Positions 1 through 9,976 of a stretch of 64,000 bases of DNA are shown here, piece after piece. The stretch covers positions 5,828,001 through 5,892,000 of the forward strand of contig NZ_CP071872.1 in the NCBI RefSeq assembly GCF_022647665.1. Reading direction: 5' to 3'. Below the pieces are notes generated by a model that saw only the letters and a program-made list of their open reading frames with translations, made no database searches and was not told the DNA's origin. This stretch comes from Streptomyces formicae (GTDB taxonomy: Bacteria > Actinomycetota > Actinomycetes > Streptomycetales > Streptomycetaceae). The position numbers and the translations under genes are program-made. Positions within the stretch are counted from its first letter, which is position 1. Every line of letters starts with the position of its first letter.

Positions 1-72
1 AAGCAGCTCACCGTCTACAAGGTCGAGGGCGCCGACTGGAAGGACGTCAAGTCCGCCACCTTCGAGGACTGA
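1..72 (+). CDS. C-terminal end of branched-chain amino acid ABC transporter substrate-binding protein (partial)
   Basis: Only the last 23 codons are inside the window, ending ...DVKSATFED and TGA at 70-72. The residues alone do not identify a family. The call rests on context: the next four genes on the same strand are two permeases and two ATPases of a branched-chain amino acid importer, and the periplasmic-type binding lipoprotein is normally the first gene of such operons in Streptomyces. The lysine-rich tail is compatible with a livK-type protein. A strong hairpin follows at 111-143. Confidence 0.6.
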   Translation, partial: KQLTVYKVEGADWKDVKSATFED

Positions 73-110
73 CGCCCGACAAGCTCTGCCCTGCACTGAA
101 ATGAACCCAG

Positions 111-143
111 CCGCGCGAGGGCGCAAACAGCGCCCTCGCGCGG
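111..143 (+). terminator. Stem-loop between binding-protein gene and livH
   Basis: A perfect 14-bp stem, CCGCGCGAGGGCGC, with a 5-nt AAACA loop. No T tract follows, so it is more likely a partial terminator or 3'-end stabiliser than a full stop. Such hairpins after the binding-protein gene commonly give more binding protein than membrane components; that role is inferred here. livH starts 35 bp downstream. Confidence 0.7.
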
Positions 144-177
144 TGTCATATCCGACACGCTCATCGGAGGCCCTGCG

Positions 178-1110
178 GTGAACGAACTGCCGCAACAGCT
201 GGCCAATGGCCTTGCCCTCGGTGCCCTTTACGGCCTCATCGCCATCGGGTACACCATGGTCTACGGCATCGTCCAGCTCATCAACTTCGCCCACGGCGAG
301 ATCTTCATGATCGGGGGCTTCGGCGCCCTCACCACCTATATATGGCTCCCCAGCGGGACCTCATTGCTGGTGGCGATACCGCTCATGATCATCGGCGGCG
401 CAATTGCCTCCGTCGCCGTCGCCACCGCCGCGGAGCGCTTTGCCTACCGGCCACTGCGCAACGCCCCACGCCTGGCCCCGCTCATCACCGCGATCGGCCT
501 GTCCATCGCGCTGCAGCAGCTCGTCTGGGGCTTCTACCCCGACGCCAAGGCCGCCCGCAGCTTCCCGGAGTTCACCGGGGACTCCTTCAAGATCCTCGAC
601 AACCTGGCCATCCAGCGCGCCGACGCCTTCGTGCTGATCCTCGCCCCGCTCTGCATGCTCGGCCTGGGCCTCTTCGTCTCCAAGAGCCGCAGCGGCCGCG
701 CCATGCAGGCCACCGCGCAGGACCCCGACACCGCGAAGCTGATGGGTATCAACACCGACCGCATCATCGTGATGGCCTTCGCCATCGGCGCCGCCTTCGC
801 GGCGGTCGCGGCGGTCGCCTACGGCGTGGACAAGGGCCAGATCAACTTCGAGATGGGCTTCATCCTCGGGCTCAAGGCGTTCACCGCCGCCGTCCTCGGC
901 GGCATCGGCAACATCTACGGCGCCATGGTCGGTGGCGTGGTCCTCGGCCTGGCCGAGTCCCTCTCGATCGCCTACATCGAAGAGATCCCCGGCATGCAGC
1001 AGCTCGGCGGTGGCGCCTGGTCCAACGTCTGGGCTTTCGTACTCCTCATCGTCGTGCTCCTCGTCAGGCCGCAGGGTCTGCTCGGTGAGCGCGTCGCGGA
1101 TCGGGCGTGA
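178..1110 (+). CDS. livH: Branched-chain amino acid ABC transporter permease LivH
   Basis: 310-aa inner-membrane permease of the LivH/LivM (BPD_transp_2) family, the usual length for LivH. It would form the channel with LivM for import of Leu/Ile/Val or related amino acids, driven by LivG and LivF. The N-terminus LANGLALGALYGLIAIGYTM is typical of the family, and a glycine-rich stretch around LKAFTAAVLGGIGNIYGA near residue 225-245 is the conserved loop that contacts the ATPases. About eight hydrophobic segments are visible. The GTG at 178 is chosen because it opens the family N-terminus. The stop overlaps the livM start (GTGA), so translation is coupled. Substrate specificity is inferred from the family only. 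Confidence 0.93.
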   Translation: MNELPQQLANGLALGALYGLIAIGYTMVYGIVQLINFAHGEIFMIGGFGALTTYIWLPSGTSLLVAIPLMIIGGAIASVAVATAAERFAYRPLRNAPRLAPLITAIGLSIALQQLVWGFYPDAKAARSFPEFTGDSFKILDNLAIQRADAFVLILAPLCMLGLGLFVSKSRSGRAMQATAQDPDTAKLMGINTDRIIVMAFAIGAAFAAVAAVAYGVDKGQINFEMGFILGLKAFTAAVLGGIGNIYGAMVGGVVLGLAESLSIAYIEEIPGMQQLGGGAWSNVWAFVLLIVVLLVRPQGLLGERVADRA

Positions 1111-2849
1111 GAACGATGACCACGGACATCACCAAGGCAGCGGGCATCACCCCGGCCGACCCCCGCACCACCCTGCTCCGCTGGGTCACCGTGGCGGGCG
1201 GCCTGGCCACCCTCGCCAGCACCTTCCTGGCCTGGACCTGGACCGCGGAGTTCCCCGGCGACCTCACCGTCACCGGATACCCCGGCGGCCTGCAGGTCCT
1301 CACCCTCGTCATCGGACTGCTCATCGCGGTGTTCGCGCTGGCGTCGCTCGGCATCAAGGGCCTCGGCTGGCTCGCCCCCGCGGGCAGCACCAAAGCCCTG
1401 CAGCTGCTGGCCCTCGGCGGCATCGGCACCACCTGGTTCACCCTCATCGCCATCACCGTCGAACTCGGCGGCGTGGTCAACCTCGAACCGGGCGGCTTCG
1501 TCGCCGCCGTGGCCTCCGCCATCCCCGTCGTCACCGCGTATCTGCTCCCCGACGACACCCGCAAGGCCGCCCGGCCCAAGGAACTCCCCTCCTGGGCCGA
1601 GGTCCTGATCATCGTCGCCGCCTTCGCGGTCGGCCTCTACGTGATCACCTACGGCATCGACACCGAGTACGCCGAACTCTTCACCGGCTACCTCATCACC
1701 GTCAGCTTCGCCGTCGCCGCACTCTTCAAGGCCGGCCTCGTCGCCCGCCTCTCCGCGGTCACCGCCAAGTACCGCCAGGTCACGGTCATCGCGGCCTTCG
1801 TCGCCGCCGCGGCCTTCCCCTTCACCCAGAGCACCGACCAGTACACCCTGGTCGCGGTCAACATCCTCATCTTCGCGACCGTCGCCCTGGGCCTGAACGT
1901 CGTCGTCGGCCTCGCCGGCCTGCTCGACCTCGGATACGTCGCCTTCCTCGGCGTCGGCGCCTACACCGCCGCCATCGTCTCCGGTTCGACGGCCTCCGCC
2001 TTCGACGTCCACTTCCCCTTCTGGGCCGCCGTCCTCACCGGCGCCGTCGTCTCGCTGATCTTCGGCGTCGTCATCGGCGCCCCGACCCTGCGACTGCGCG
2101 GCGACTACCTCGCCATCGTCACACTCGGCTTCGGTGAGATCTTCCGGATCGTCATGCTCAACCTCGACGGCACATCCGGCCCTCAGATCACCAACGGCCC
2201 GAACGGCATCCCCAACATCCCCGACCTGGAGTTCTTCGGGTACAACTTCGGGGAGTCCCACAACATCCTCGGCTTCGAGCTCGGCGCCTACGCCAACTAC
2301 TACCTGCTGATGCTCCTCGCGACGGTCCTCGTCGTGCTGGTCTTCAGCCGGGCGGGCAGCTCCCGCATCGGCCGCGCCTGGGTCGCCATCCGCGAGGACG
2401 AGACCGCCGCCACCGCCATGGGCATCAACGGCTTCCGGGTCAAGCTCGTCGCCTTCGCCCTCGGTGCCACGCTCGCCGGACTCGCCGGCACCGTGCAGGC
2501 ACACGTCCAGCACACCGTGGTCCCGGAGATGTACCAGTTCGCCGGCCCCGTACCGCCCAACTCGGCCTTCCTCCTGGCGGCCGTCATCCTCGGCGGCATG
2601 GGCACCATCAGCGGACCGCTGCTCGGCGCCACGCTGCTCTACATGATCCCGGCCAAGCTGCAGTTCCTGCAGGACTACCAGCTCCTCGGCTTCGGTATCG
2701 CCCTCATCCTGCTGATGCGCTTCCGCCCCGAGGGCCTCATCGCCAACCGGCGGGCACAGCTCGAATACCACGAGACCGGCCAGCTCGACGTACCGGAACA
2801 GCGGACCACCGACGACGCCGGCGTCGGCACCGCGAAGGCTGGGGCGTGA
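1107..2849 (+). CDS. livM: Branched-chain amino acid ABC transporter permease LivM with extended N-terminus
   Basis: 580-aa permease partner of LivH. The C-terminal ~320 residues are the LivM core (LNVVVGLAGLLDLGYVAFLG near residue 265, then LRLRGDYLAIVTLGFGEIFR near 330, and the ATPase-contact loop with AAVILGGMGTISGP near 490). The first ~240 residues are an additional hydrophobic region with several predicted membrane spans, longer than the compact Gram-negative LivM; long LivM forms are usual in actinomycetes. The GTG at 1107 overlaps the livH stop; an ATG at 1116 is an alternative start. It ends in a GTGA overlap with livG. Role and partners follow from family and operon. Confidence 0.9.
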   Translation: MRTMTTDITKAAGITPADPRTTLLRWVTVAGGLATLASTFLAWTWTAEFPGDLTVTGYPGGLQVLTLVIGLLIAVFALASLGIKGLGWLAPAGSTKALQLLALGGIGTTWFTLIAITVELGGVVNLEPGGFVAAVASAIPVVTAYLLPDDTRKAARPKELPSWAEVLIIVAAFAVGLYVITYGIDTEYAELFTGYLITVSFAVAALFKAGLVARLSAVTAKYRQVTVIAAFVAAAAFPFTQSTDQYTLVAVNILIFATVALGLNVVVGLAGLLDLGYVAFLGVGAYTAAIVSGSTASAFDVHFPFWAAVLTGAVVSLIFGVVIGAPTLRLRGDYLAIVTLGFGEIFRIVMLNLDGTSGPQITNGPNGIPNIPDLEFFGYNFGESHNILGFELGAYANYYLLMLLATVLVVLVFSRAGSSRIGRAWVAIREDETAATAMGINGFRVKLVAFALGATLAGLAGTVQAHVQHTVVPEMYQFAGPVPPNSAFLLAAVILGGMGTISGPLLGATLLYMIPAKLQFLQDYQLLGFGIALILLMRFRPEGLIANRRAQLEYHETGQLDVPEQRTTDDAGVGTAKAGA

Positions 2850-3979
2850 ACGCCATGACGACCACCACCACCGACACCACGGTCACGACGGCCGAGACGG
2901 TCCTCGAAGCGAGCGGCGTCACGATGCGCTTCGGCGGTCTCACCGCCGTACGCTCCGTCGACCTCACCGTCCGCTCCGGCGAGATCGTCGGGCTCATCGG
3001 CCCCAACGGCGCCGGCAAGACGACGTTCTTCAACTGCCTCACCGGCCTGTACATCCCCACCGAGGGCAAGGTCAGCTACAAGGGCACCGTGCTGCCGCCC
3101 AAGCCGCACCTCGTCACCAAGGCCGGCATCGCCCGCACCTTCCAGAACATCCGGCTCTTCGCCAACATGACCGTCCTGGAGAACGTCCTCGTCGGACGCC
3201 ACACCAGGACCAAGGAGGGCCTCTGGTCGGCGCTGCTGCGCGGCCCCGGCTTCAAGAAGGCCGAAGCCGCGTCCCACGAACGCGCCATGGAGCTCCTGGA
3301 GTTCATCGGCCTGGAGCACAAGGCCGACCACCTCGCCCGCAACCTGCCCTACGGCGAGCAGCGCAAGCTGGAGATCGCCCGGGCACTCGCGAGCGACCCC
3401 GGCCTGCTGCTCCTCGACGAGCCCACGGCCGGTATGAACCCGCAGGAGACCCGGGCCGCCGAAGAGCTCATCTTCGCCATCCGGGACATGGGCATCGCCG
3501 TCCTCGTCATCGAGCACGACATGCGCTTCATCTTCAACCTGTGCGACCGCGTCGCCTGCCTCGTCCAGGGCCAGAAGCTCATCGAGGGCACGCCGTCGGT
3601 CGTCCAGGGCGACGAGCGCGTGGTCGCCGCCTACCTCGGTACGCCTTTCGAGGGCGCGCCGGGCGCGGAGGAGGTCGCGGAGGTCGAGGCGGCGGAGCAG
3701 CACGCAGGCGCAGCCGCGGCCGCGCCTGCGGACGAGACCGAAGCCGAGACCGAGACCGAGACCGAGGCCGAGGCCGAGACCGAGGCCGAGACCACTGAGC
3801 CCGAGGCCACGGCCGAGGTCACGGACGAGACCGAAGCCACGGACGAGGCCGACGCCGACGCCGACGCCACGGACGAGGCCACGGCGGAGGCCGAGGACGC
3901 GGAGAGCCCGGACACCCCCGAAGCCTCCGCCGACGCGGAGAGCGACAGCACCACCAGCACGGAAGGGGACGCGAAGTGA
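2846..3979 (+). CDS. livG: Branched-chain amino acid ABC transporter ATP-binding protein LivG with acidic tail
   Basis: 377-aa cytoplasmic ATPase. The ABC domain fills residues ~10-265: Walker A GPNGAGKTT, family signature RTFQNIRLF, C-loop LPYGEQRKLEIARAL (the Liv-type variant), Walker B LLLLDEPTAG and H-loop IEHDM. The domain ends near the usual LivG sequence AYLGTPF. After it comes a ~105-residue tail made almost only of Ala, Glu, Asp and Thr, encoded by an imperfect hexanucleotide repeat (3734-3793 is the most regular part). The tail is outside the fold and probably disordered and very acidic; it has no family function I know. It overlaps neighbours by 4 bp on both sides, so it is part of the liv operon. 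Confidence 0.9.
   Translation: MNAMTTTTTDTTVTTAETVLEASGVTMRFGGLTAVRSVDLTVRSGEIVGLIGPNGAGKTTFFNCLTGLYIPTEGKVSYKGTVLPPKPHLVTKAGIARTFQNIRLFANMTVLENVLVGRHTRTKEGLWSALLRGPGFKKAEAASHERAMELLEFIGLEHKADHLARNLPYGEQRKLEIARALASDPGLLLLDEPTAGMNPQETRAAEELIFAIRDMGIAVLVIEHDMRFIFNLCDRVACLVQGQKLIEGTPSVVQGDERVVAAYLGTPFEGAPGAEEVAEVEAAEQHAGAAAAAPADETEAETETETEAEAETEAETTEPEATAEVTDETEATDEADADADATDEATAEAEDAESPDTPEASADAESDSTTSTEGDAK
3734..3793 (+). repeat. Hexanucleotide repeat (GAGACC/GAGGCC) in the livG tail
   Basis: Ten consecutive in-frame hexamers of the type GAGACC, GAAGCC or GAGGCC encode a Glu-Thr/Glu-Ala run. Because the unit is 6 bp, slippage would add or remove two residues without breaking the frame, so the tail length may vary between strains. 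Confidence 0.8.
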
Positions 3980-4692
3980 CCGCACTCCTCGAAGTCGAGG
4001 ACCTCCGGGTCGCGTACGGCAAGATCGAGGCCGTCAAGGGCATCTCCTTCTCCGTCGAGGCCGGCCAGGTCGTCACCCTCATCGGCACCAACGGCGCCGG
4101 TAAGACCACCACCCTGCGCACCCTCTCCGGGCTGCTCAAGCCGTCCAGCGGCAAGATCACCTTCGACGGACAGATCCTCAACGGGATCCCCGCCCACAAG
4201 ATCGTGTCCCTCGGACTGGCCCACTCCCCCGAGGGCCGGCACATCTTCCCGCGCCTCTCCATCGCCGAGAACCTCCAGCTCGGAGCGTTCCTGCGCACCG
4301 ACAAGGACGGCATCGAGAAGGACATCCAGCGCGCCTACGACCTCTTCCCCATCCTCGGGGAACGCCGGAAGCAGGCCGCCGGAACCCTCTCCGGCGGCGA
4401 GCAGCAGATGCTCGCGATGGGCCGGGCCCTCATGTCCCAGCCCAAGCTGCTGATGCTGGACGAGCCCTCGATGGGTCTCTCCCCGATCATGATGCAGAAG
4501 ATCATGGAGACCATCACCGAGCTCAAGGCCCAGGGCACGACGATCCTCCTCGTCGAGCAGAACGCCCAGGCCGCGCTCTCCCTGGCGGACCACGCGTACG
4601 TCATGGAGGTCGGCGAGATCAAGCTCACCGGCACCGGCCAGGACCTGCTCCACGACGAGAACGTCCGCAAGACGTACCTCGGCGAGGACTGA
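3976..4692 (+). CDS. livF: Branched-chain amino acid ABC transporter ATP-binding protein LivF
   Basis: 238-aa ATPase, the standard LivF length. Motifs: Walker A GTNGAGKTT near residue 39, the LivF-type segment SPEGRHIFPRLS near 88, C-loop TLSGGEQQMLAMGRAL near 138, Walker B LLMLDEPSMG and H-loop VEQNAQAAL. It pairs with LivG to power the importer. Starts with GTG overlapping the livG stop and is the last gene of the operon; a perfect hairpin terminator begins 18 bp after the stop. Confidence 0.95.
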   Translation: MTALLEVEDLRVAYGKIEAVKGISFSVEAGQVVTLIGTNGAGKTTTLRTLSGLLKPSSGKITFDGQILNGIPAHKIVSLGLAHSPEGRHIFPRLSIAENLQLGAFLRTDKDGIEKDIQRAYDLFPILGERRKQAAGTLSGGEQQMLAMGRALMSQPKLLMLDEPSMGLSPIMMQKIMETITELKAQGTTILLVEQNAQAALSLADHAYVMEVGEIKLTGTGQDLLHDENVRKTYLGED

Positions 4693-4710
4693 GCCCGAGC
4701 CCGACCCGAT

Positions 4711-4754
4711 ACGAGGAGGCCCGCACCCCCGGCCGGGGGTGCGGGCCTCCTCGT
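4711..4754. terminator. Bidirectional hairpin terminator between livF and the convergent ANTAR gene
   Basis: Perfect 20-bp inverted repeat (ACGAGGAGGCCCGCACCCCC and its complement) around a GGCC loop. It lies between the convergent livF stop (4692) and the response regulator stop (4780), and being symmetrical can work from both sides. No long T run, as is common in Streptomyces. Confidence 0.85.
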
Positions 4755-4779
4755 ACACCCACGTCTCGTACAGCCGGGG

Positions 4780-5442
4780 CTACTGCCCCTTCGCGGCCTT
4801 CTTCTCCGCCGCGTCCTCGATGACCGCCTCCGCGACCTGCTGCATCGACAGCCGCCGGTCCATCGACGTCTTCTGGATCCACCGGAACGCGGCCGGCTCC
4901 GTCAGCCCGTACTGCGTCTGCAGAATGCTCTTCGCACGGTCGACCAGCTTGCGCGTCTCCAGCCGCTGGGCGAGGTCCGCGACCTCCTTCTCCAGCGCCC
5001 TCAGCTCCGCGAACCGCGACACCGCCATCTCGATCGCCGGCACCACATCGCTCTTGCTGAACGGCTTCACGAGGTACGCCATCGCCCCCGCGTCCCGCGC
5101 CCGCTCGACCAGATCGCGCTGCGAGAAGGCGGTCAGCATCAGCACCGGGGCGATCGACTCCTCGGCGATCTTCTCCGCGGCCGAGATCCCGTCCAGGACA
5201 GGCATCTTCACATCGAGGATGACCAGGTCCGGCCGCTGCTCCCGGGCGATCTCGACGGCCGTCTGCCCGTCACCGGCCTCACCGACGACGGCGTAGCCCT
5301 CCTCTTCGAGCATCTCTTTGAGGTCGAGCCGGATGAGCGCTTCGTCCTCGGCGATGACGACGCGGGTCGTCATCGGCGGGACGTGCGACGTGTCGTTGTC
5401 GTCGGCGACGGGCTGGGGCGACTCGGGCTCGGGGGCGGTCAC
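4780..5442 (-). CDS. ANTAR-domain response regulator (PdtaR-like)
   Basis: 220-aa two-component regulator acting on RNA. Residues ~25-145 form a receiver domain: acidic pocket VIAEDEALIRLD, phospho-acceptor Asp in LVILDVKMPVLDG, the Thr in VLMLTAF and Lys in YLVKPF. Residues ~155-210 are an ANTAR RNA-binding domain (VDRAKSILQTQYGLTEPAAF, QQVAEAVI). Established for PdtaR/AmiR-type proteins: phosphorylation drives binding to tandem hairpins in target mRNAs and antitermination. The cognate kinase is not in the window. GTG at 5442 has a strong AAGGAG five bases upstream; an internal ATG at codon 24 is less likely. In S. coelicolor the same gene is, from memory, placed between liv and pyk2, so this is core synteny. 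Confidence 0.93.
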   Translation of the reverse strand: MTAPEPESPQPVADDNDTSHVPPMTTRVVIAEDEALIRLDLKEMLEEEGYAVVGEAGDGQTAVEIAREQRPDLVILDVKMPVLDGISAAEKIAEESIAPVLMLTAFSQRDLVERARDAGAMAYLVKPFSKSDVVPAIEMAVSRFAELRALEKEVADLAQRLETRKLVDRAKSILQTQYGLTEPAAFRWIQKTSMDRRLSMQQVAEAVIEDAAEKKAAKGQ

Positions 5443-5535
5443 GGTACTCCTTGGTACGGGGCGGGGTACTGCTCCCCTGAGCCTACCTAGTGGGCCTGGT
5501 CAACGCGCACACGGTATGCTGCACGCGGTAATCCG

Positions 5536-5619
5536 GCCGGGTTGGCGCAACTGGCTGACGCGGAGGTCTCAAACACCTCTGTCCGAAAGGACGTGTGGGT
5601 TCGAATCCCATACCCGGCA
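5536..5619 (+). tRNA. tRNA-Leu (anticodon CAA)
   Basis: 84-nt class II tRNA. Acceptor stem GCCGGGT pairs with ACCCGGC at the 3' end with discriminator A at 5619. D-arm starts TGGCGCAACTGGCTGA; anticodon stem GAGGT/ACCTC encloses loop CTCAAAC, giving anticodon CAA (reads UUG). The long variable arm GTCCGAAAGGAC is the mark of tRNA-Leu/Ser, and the T-loop is GTTCGAATC. CCA is not encoded. A terminator follows 12 bp downstream. Confidence 0.97.
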
Positions 5620-5630
5620 CACCGACCGAA

Positions 5631-5667
5631 AGCGGATGTCCACGTTCTCGTGAACATCCGCTTTTTG
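5631..5667 (+). terminator. Intrinsic terminator after tRNA-Leu
   Basis: Stem AGCGGATGT (5631-5639) pairs with ACATCCGCT (5654-5662), one C-A mismatch, then CACG/CGTG around a TTCT loop, followed by CTTTTTG. A stem plus T run directly behind the tRNA is a classical factor-independent terminator. Confidence 0.9.
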
Positions 5668-5733
5668 TACTCAGCGCCACGATCGGTTGCCCGGAGTGGT
5701 CGCATGGACGCCCACGTCGGGCAGGAGTACTGA

Positions 5734-7161
<1,428 letters not shown>

Positions 7162-7326
7162 GGTTCGAGCCTATGGCTTACCCACCGGTAGCGAATTGGT
7201 TGCGCATGACTACTCAACAACCTTTACGTGAAGGGTTATTGACAAGTATTGAATTGTGCACGGGGTCGCTCTTTTGAGCATTCGAGCGTCCGGGACCCGG
7301 TGGCGGAGACAGCCCGGGCCCCTGGG

Positions 7327-8025
7327 TCACAGCTGTGGCGGTGTCATCGTGAAGCGGGCGTTGACCTGCGCGTAGACGGTCTGGCGCTGGGGTTCCAGGT
7401 CGAGCGCAGGCGCGGCCTCGGGGGCGGCGCCGGCGAAGGCGGCGGAGCGCAGGCCGCCGGGCACCGGGGGCGGGCCGTAGGCCGTGGGGGCCTCCGCGCC
7501 CAGGTCTGCCAGCTCGACGAGGGCGGCAAGGCGGGCGCCGAGCGCCTCGGCGTACTCGCGGGCGCGCTGGACCGCTTCGCGGACGGCCTGGCGGCGGGCC
7601 TCGCCGTGTGCCGGGGAGTCGGGGCGCAGTGACCACCAGGGGCCGTCGACGCGGGTGAGCTCCAGGTCGGCGAGGCGGGTGGTGAGCTCGCCGAGTGCGG
7701 TGAAGTCGCCGAGCACGGCGGTGATGTGGACGCGGCCGTGGTAGGCGCGGACGCGTTCGCCGCGGCCGTGCTGGGTGAGCTCGGGGCTGATGGAGAACGC
7801 GCCGGTCTCCAGCTTCTCGACCGCGTCGCCGTACGACTTGATCAGGTCGAGCACCTGGCCGTTGCGGCGGGTCAGGTCCTCCAGGGCGGTCCTGCGGTCC
7901 TTGCCGCGCGCGCCGACCGCCACGCCGATCCTGGCGATCTCGGGGTCGACCTCGATGTGTGCCTCGCCGCGGACCGCGACCCGCGGTGTCTCCGGAGTTC
8001 CGTACGGTGCGGCGTTTCCGGCCAT
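7327..8025 (-). CDS. SIMPL-domain (DUF541) protein
   Basis: 232-aa protein with the SIMPL/DUF541 fold over nearly its whole length: VAVRGEAHIEVDPEIARIGV near the start and the conserved block GEARRQAVREAVQRAREYAEAL near residue 150. No signal peptide or membrane segment is visible, so the actinobacterial protein is probably cytoplasmic; bacterial relatives (BP26, SIMPL) form ring oligomers, molecular role unknown. ATG at 8025 is chosen because GAGGGAG lies at the right distance upstream and the family sequence begins shortly after; the open frame continues upstream without homology. Divergent from the 5'-nucleotidase at 8122, sharing a short 96-bp promoter region. Confidence 0.88.
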   Translation of the reverse strand: MAGNAAPYGTPETPRVAVRGEAHIEVDPEIARIGVAVGARGKDRRTALEDLTRRNGQVLDLIKSYGDAVEKLETGAFSISPELTQHGRGERVRAYHGRVHITAVLGDFTALGELTTRLADLELTRVDGPWWSLRPDSPAHGEARRQAVREAVQRAREYAEALGARLAALVELADLGAEAPTAYGPPPVPGGLRSAAFAGAAPEAAPALDLEPQRQTVYAQVNARFTMTPPQL

Positions 8026-8121
8026 GGTGAGCTCCCTCGCTGGTGTCCTCGAACACTTTCGCATGCGGTTGTCCGTACGCCAGAATCTACGCGCGTTGTG
8101 CCACTGAACGAGGGAGATCAC

Positions 8122-9915
8122 ATGCCGCTCAACCGCAGGACGTTCCTTGGCCGTTCGGCCGCCGCAGGGGCGGGTGCCGCCGTCGCCGGGAGCGTCGCCG
8201 TCCCCGCCGGGGCCCATGGCCGCAGAGGACGCAGGAGGCGGTACGGGTTCACCGTGATGGGCACGACCGACCTGCACGGAAACGTCTTCAACTGGGACTA
8301 CTTCACGGACAGGGAGTTCGACGACAAGAGCCACAACGACGTCGGCCTGGCCAAGATCTCCACTCTGGTGAACCAGGTCCGGGAGGAGAAGGGGCGGGGC
8401 AACACGCTGCTCATCGACGCGGGCGACACCATCCAGGGCACCCAGTTGTCGTACTACTACGCCAAGATCGACCCGATCACCGCCCGCCGCGGCCCGGTGC
8501 ACCCGATGGCGCAGGCCATGAACGCCATCGGTTACGACGCCGCCGCACTCGGCAACCACGAGTTCAACTACGGCATCCCGGTGCTCCGGAAGTTCCAGGA
8601 GCAGTGCGACTTCCCGCTCCTCGGCGCCAACGCGCTCGATGCGAAGACGCTGCGCCCGGCGTTCCCGCCGTACAGCATGCACCGGCTGCGTACCCCCTAC
8701 GGCCGCGATGTGCGCGTCGCCGTCCTCGGGCTCACCAACCCGGGCATCGCGATCTGGGACAAGGCGAACGTCGGCGGGAAGATGGTGTTCCCCGGCCTGG
8801 AGGAGCAGGCGGCGAAGTGGGTGCCGAAGCTGCGTTCGATGGGCGCGGACGTCGTCATCGTGTCGGCGCACTCCGGCTCCAGCGGCACGTCCTCGTACGG
8901 TGACCAGCTGCCGTACATCGAGAACGCGGCGGCGCTCGTGGCCGAACAGGTGCCGGGCATCGACGCGATCCTCGTCGGGCACGCGCACACCGAGATAGCC
9001 GAGTACGTCGTGGTGAACAAGGAGACGGGCCGGCCGGTGGTGCTCTCCGAGCCGCTGAAGTGGGGGCAGCGGCTGACCCTCTTCGACATCGAGGTGGTGT
9101 GGGAGCGGGGCCGGTGGACCGTGGCGAAGGTGGGCGCGAAGGTGCTCAACTCCAACACCGTCGCCGAGGACCCGAAGGTCACCGGGCTGCTGGCCGACGA
9201 GCACAGGAAGGTCGTCACGTACGTCAACCAGACCATCGGCACCTCCACCGCCGCGATGGCCACGGCGGACGCGCCGTGGAAGGACGAGCCGATCATCGAT
9301 CTGATCAACCACGTCCAGGCGGAGACGGTGAAGGCGGCGCTGGCGGGCGGGCAGTGGGCCGCACTGCCGGTGCTCTCCCAGGCGTCCTGCTTCTCGCGTA
9401 CGGCGGCGATCCCGGCCGGGCAGGTGACGATCAAGGACGCCGCGGGGCTGTATCCGTTCGAGAACACGCTGGAGGCGCGGCTGCTGACGGGTGCGCAGCT
9501 GAAGGACTATCTGGAGTTCTCGGCGCGCTATTACGTGCAGACTCCGGCCGGGGCTCCGGTGGACACGGCGAAGCTGACGAACGCCGACGGCATCCCGGAC
9601 TACAACTACGACGCCGTTTCGGGGCTGACGTACGAGATCGACATCGCGAAGCCGGCGGGTTCGCGGATCGTGGGCCTGGCCTTCGAGGGCAGGCCGGTCG
9701 ACCCGGCGGCGCAGTTCGTGCTCGCGGTGAACAACTACCGGGCGAGCGGTGGCGGCGCGTTCCCGCATGTCGCGAAGGCGCAGCAGCTGTGGGCGAATTC
9801 CGACGAGATCCGGAACACGATCATTCAGTGGGTGCAGGCGCAGGGGACGGTGGACCCGGCGGCCTTCGCGTCCGTCGGCTGGAAGCTGACCCGTGAGGGC
9901 GCTCCGGTGTTCTAG
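8122..9915 (+). CDS. Tat-exported 5'-nucleotidase / 2',3'-cyclic phosphodiesterase family metallophosphatase
   Basis: 597-aa secreted or wall-associated phosphoesterase releasing phosphate from extracellular nucleotides. A Tat signal (NRRTFLGRSAAAGAGAAVAG) covers residues ~4-33. The metallophosphatase domain shows the metal ligands TTDLHGNVF (~50), DAGDTIQG (~105), ALGNHEFNYG (~140), VSAHSGSS (~255) and GHAHTEI (~290). The C-terminal 5'-nucleotidase substrate domain spans ~370-570. ATG at 8122 is preceded by GAGGGAGATC. Stands alone on the + strand, convergent with the siderophore gene pair; short 14-bp repeats mark the junction. Exact substrate range is not readable. Confidence 0.92.
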   Translation: MPLNRRTFLGRSAAAGAGAAVAGSVAVPAGAHGRRGRRRRYGFTVMGTTDLHGNVFNWDYFTDREFDDKSHNDVGLAKISTLVNQVREEKGRGNTLLIDAGDTIQGTQLSYYYAKIDPITARRGPVHPMAQAMNAIGYDAAALGNHEFNYGIPVLRKFQEQCDFPLLGANALDAKTLRPAFPPYSMHRLRTPYGRDVRVAVLGLTNPGIAIWDKANVGGKMVFPGLEEQAAKWVPKLRSMGADVVIVSAHSGSSGTSSYGDQLPYIENAAALVAEQVPGIDAILVGHAHTEIAEYVVVNKETGRPVVLSEPLKWGQRLTLFDIEVVWERGRWTVAKVGAKVLNSNTVAEDPKVTGLLADEHRKVVTYVNQTIGTSTAAMATADAPWKDEPIIDLINHVQAETVKAALAGGQWAALPVLSQASCFSRTAAIPAGQVTIKDAAGLYPFENTLEARLLTGAQLKDYLEFSARYYVQTPAGAPVDTAKLTNADGIPDYNYDAVSGLTYEIDIAKPAGSRIVGLAFEGRPVDPAAQFVLAVNNYRASGGGAFPHVAKAQQLWANSDEIRNTIIQWVQAQGTVDPAAFASVGWKLTREGAPVF

Positions 9916-9934
9916 CGCCGAACGCCGGTGTTCC

Positions 9935-9976
9935 AGCGCCGGTGCAGTAGCGCCGGTGTACTAGCGCCGGTCTTCG
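9935..9976. repeat. 14-bp tandem repeats at a convergent gene junction
   Basis: Three units of AGCGCCGGTnnnnT-type sequence (9935-9948, 9949-9962, 9963-9976), with a diverged copy just before. They fill the gap between two convergent stop codons and supply the stop of the hydroxylase gene. Confidence 0.75.

Noticed and set aside
972..2771. Long minus-strand open frame across livM (~600 codons)
   Set aside because: Composition is Gly/Glu/Asp-rich shadow coding typical of GC-rich DNA; the plus strand carries an unambiguous LivM.
3730..3980. LivG tail as a frameshift artefact
   Set aside because: The Glu/Ala/Thr frame continues cleanly to a stop that overlaps the livF start by 4 bp, as at the other liv junctions, so the frame is genuine.
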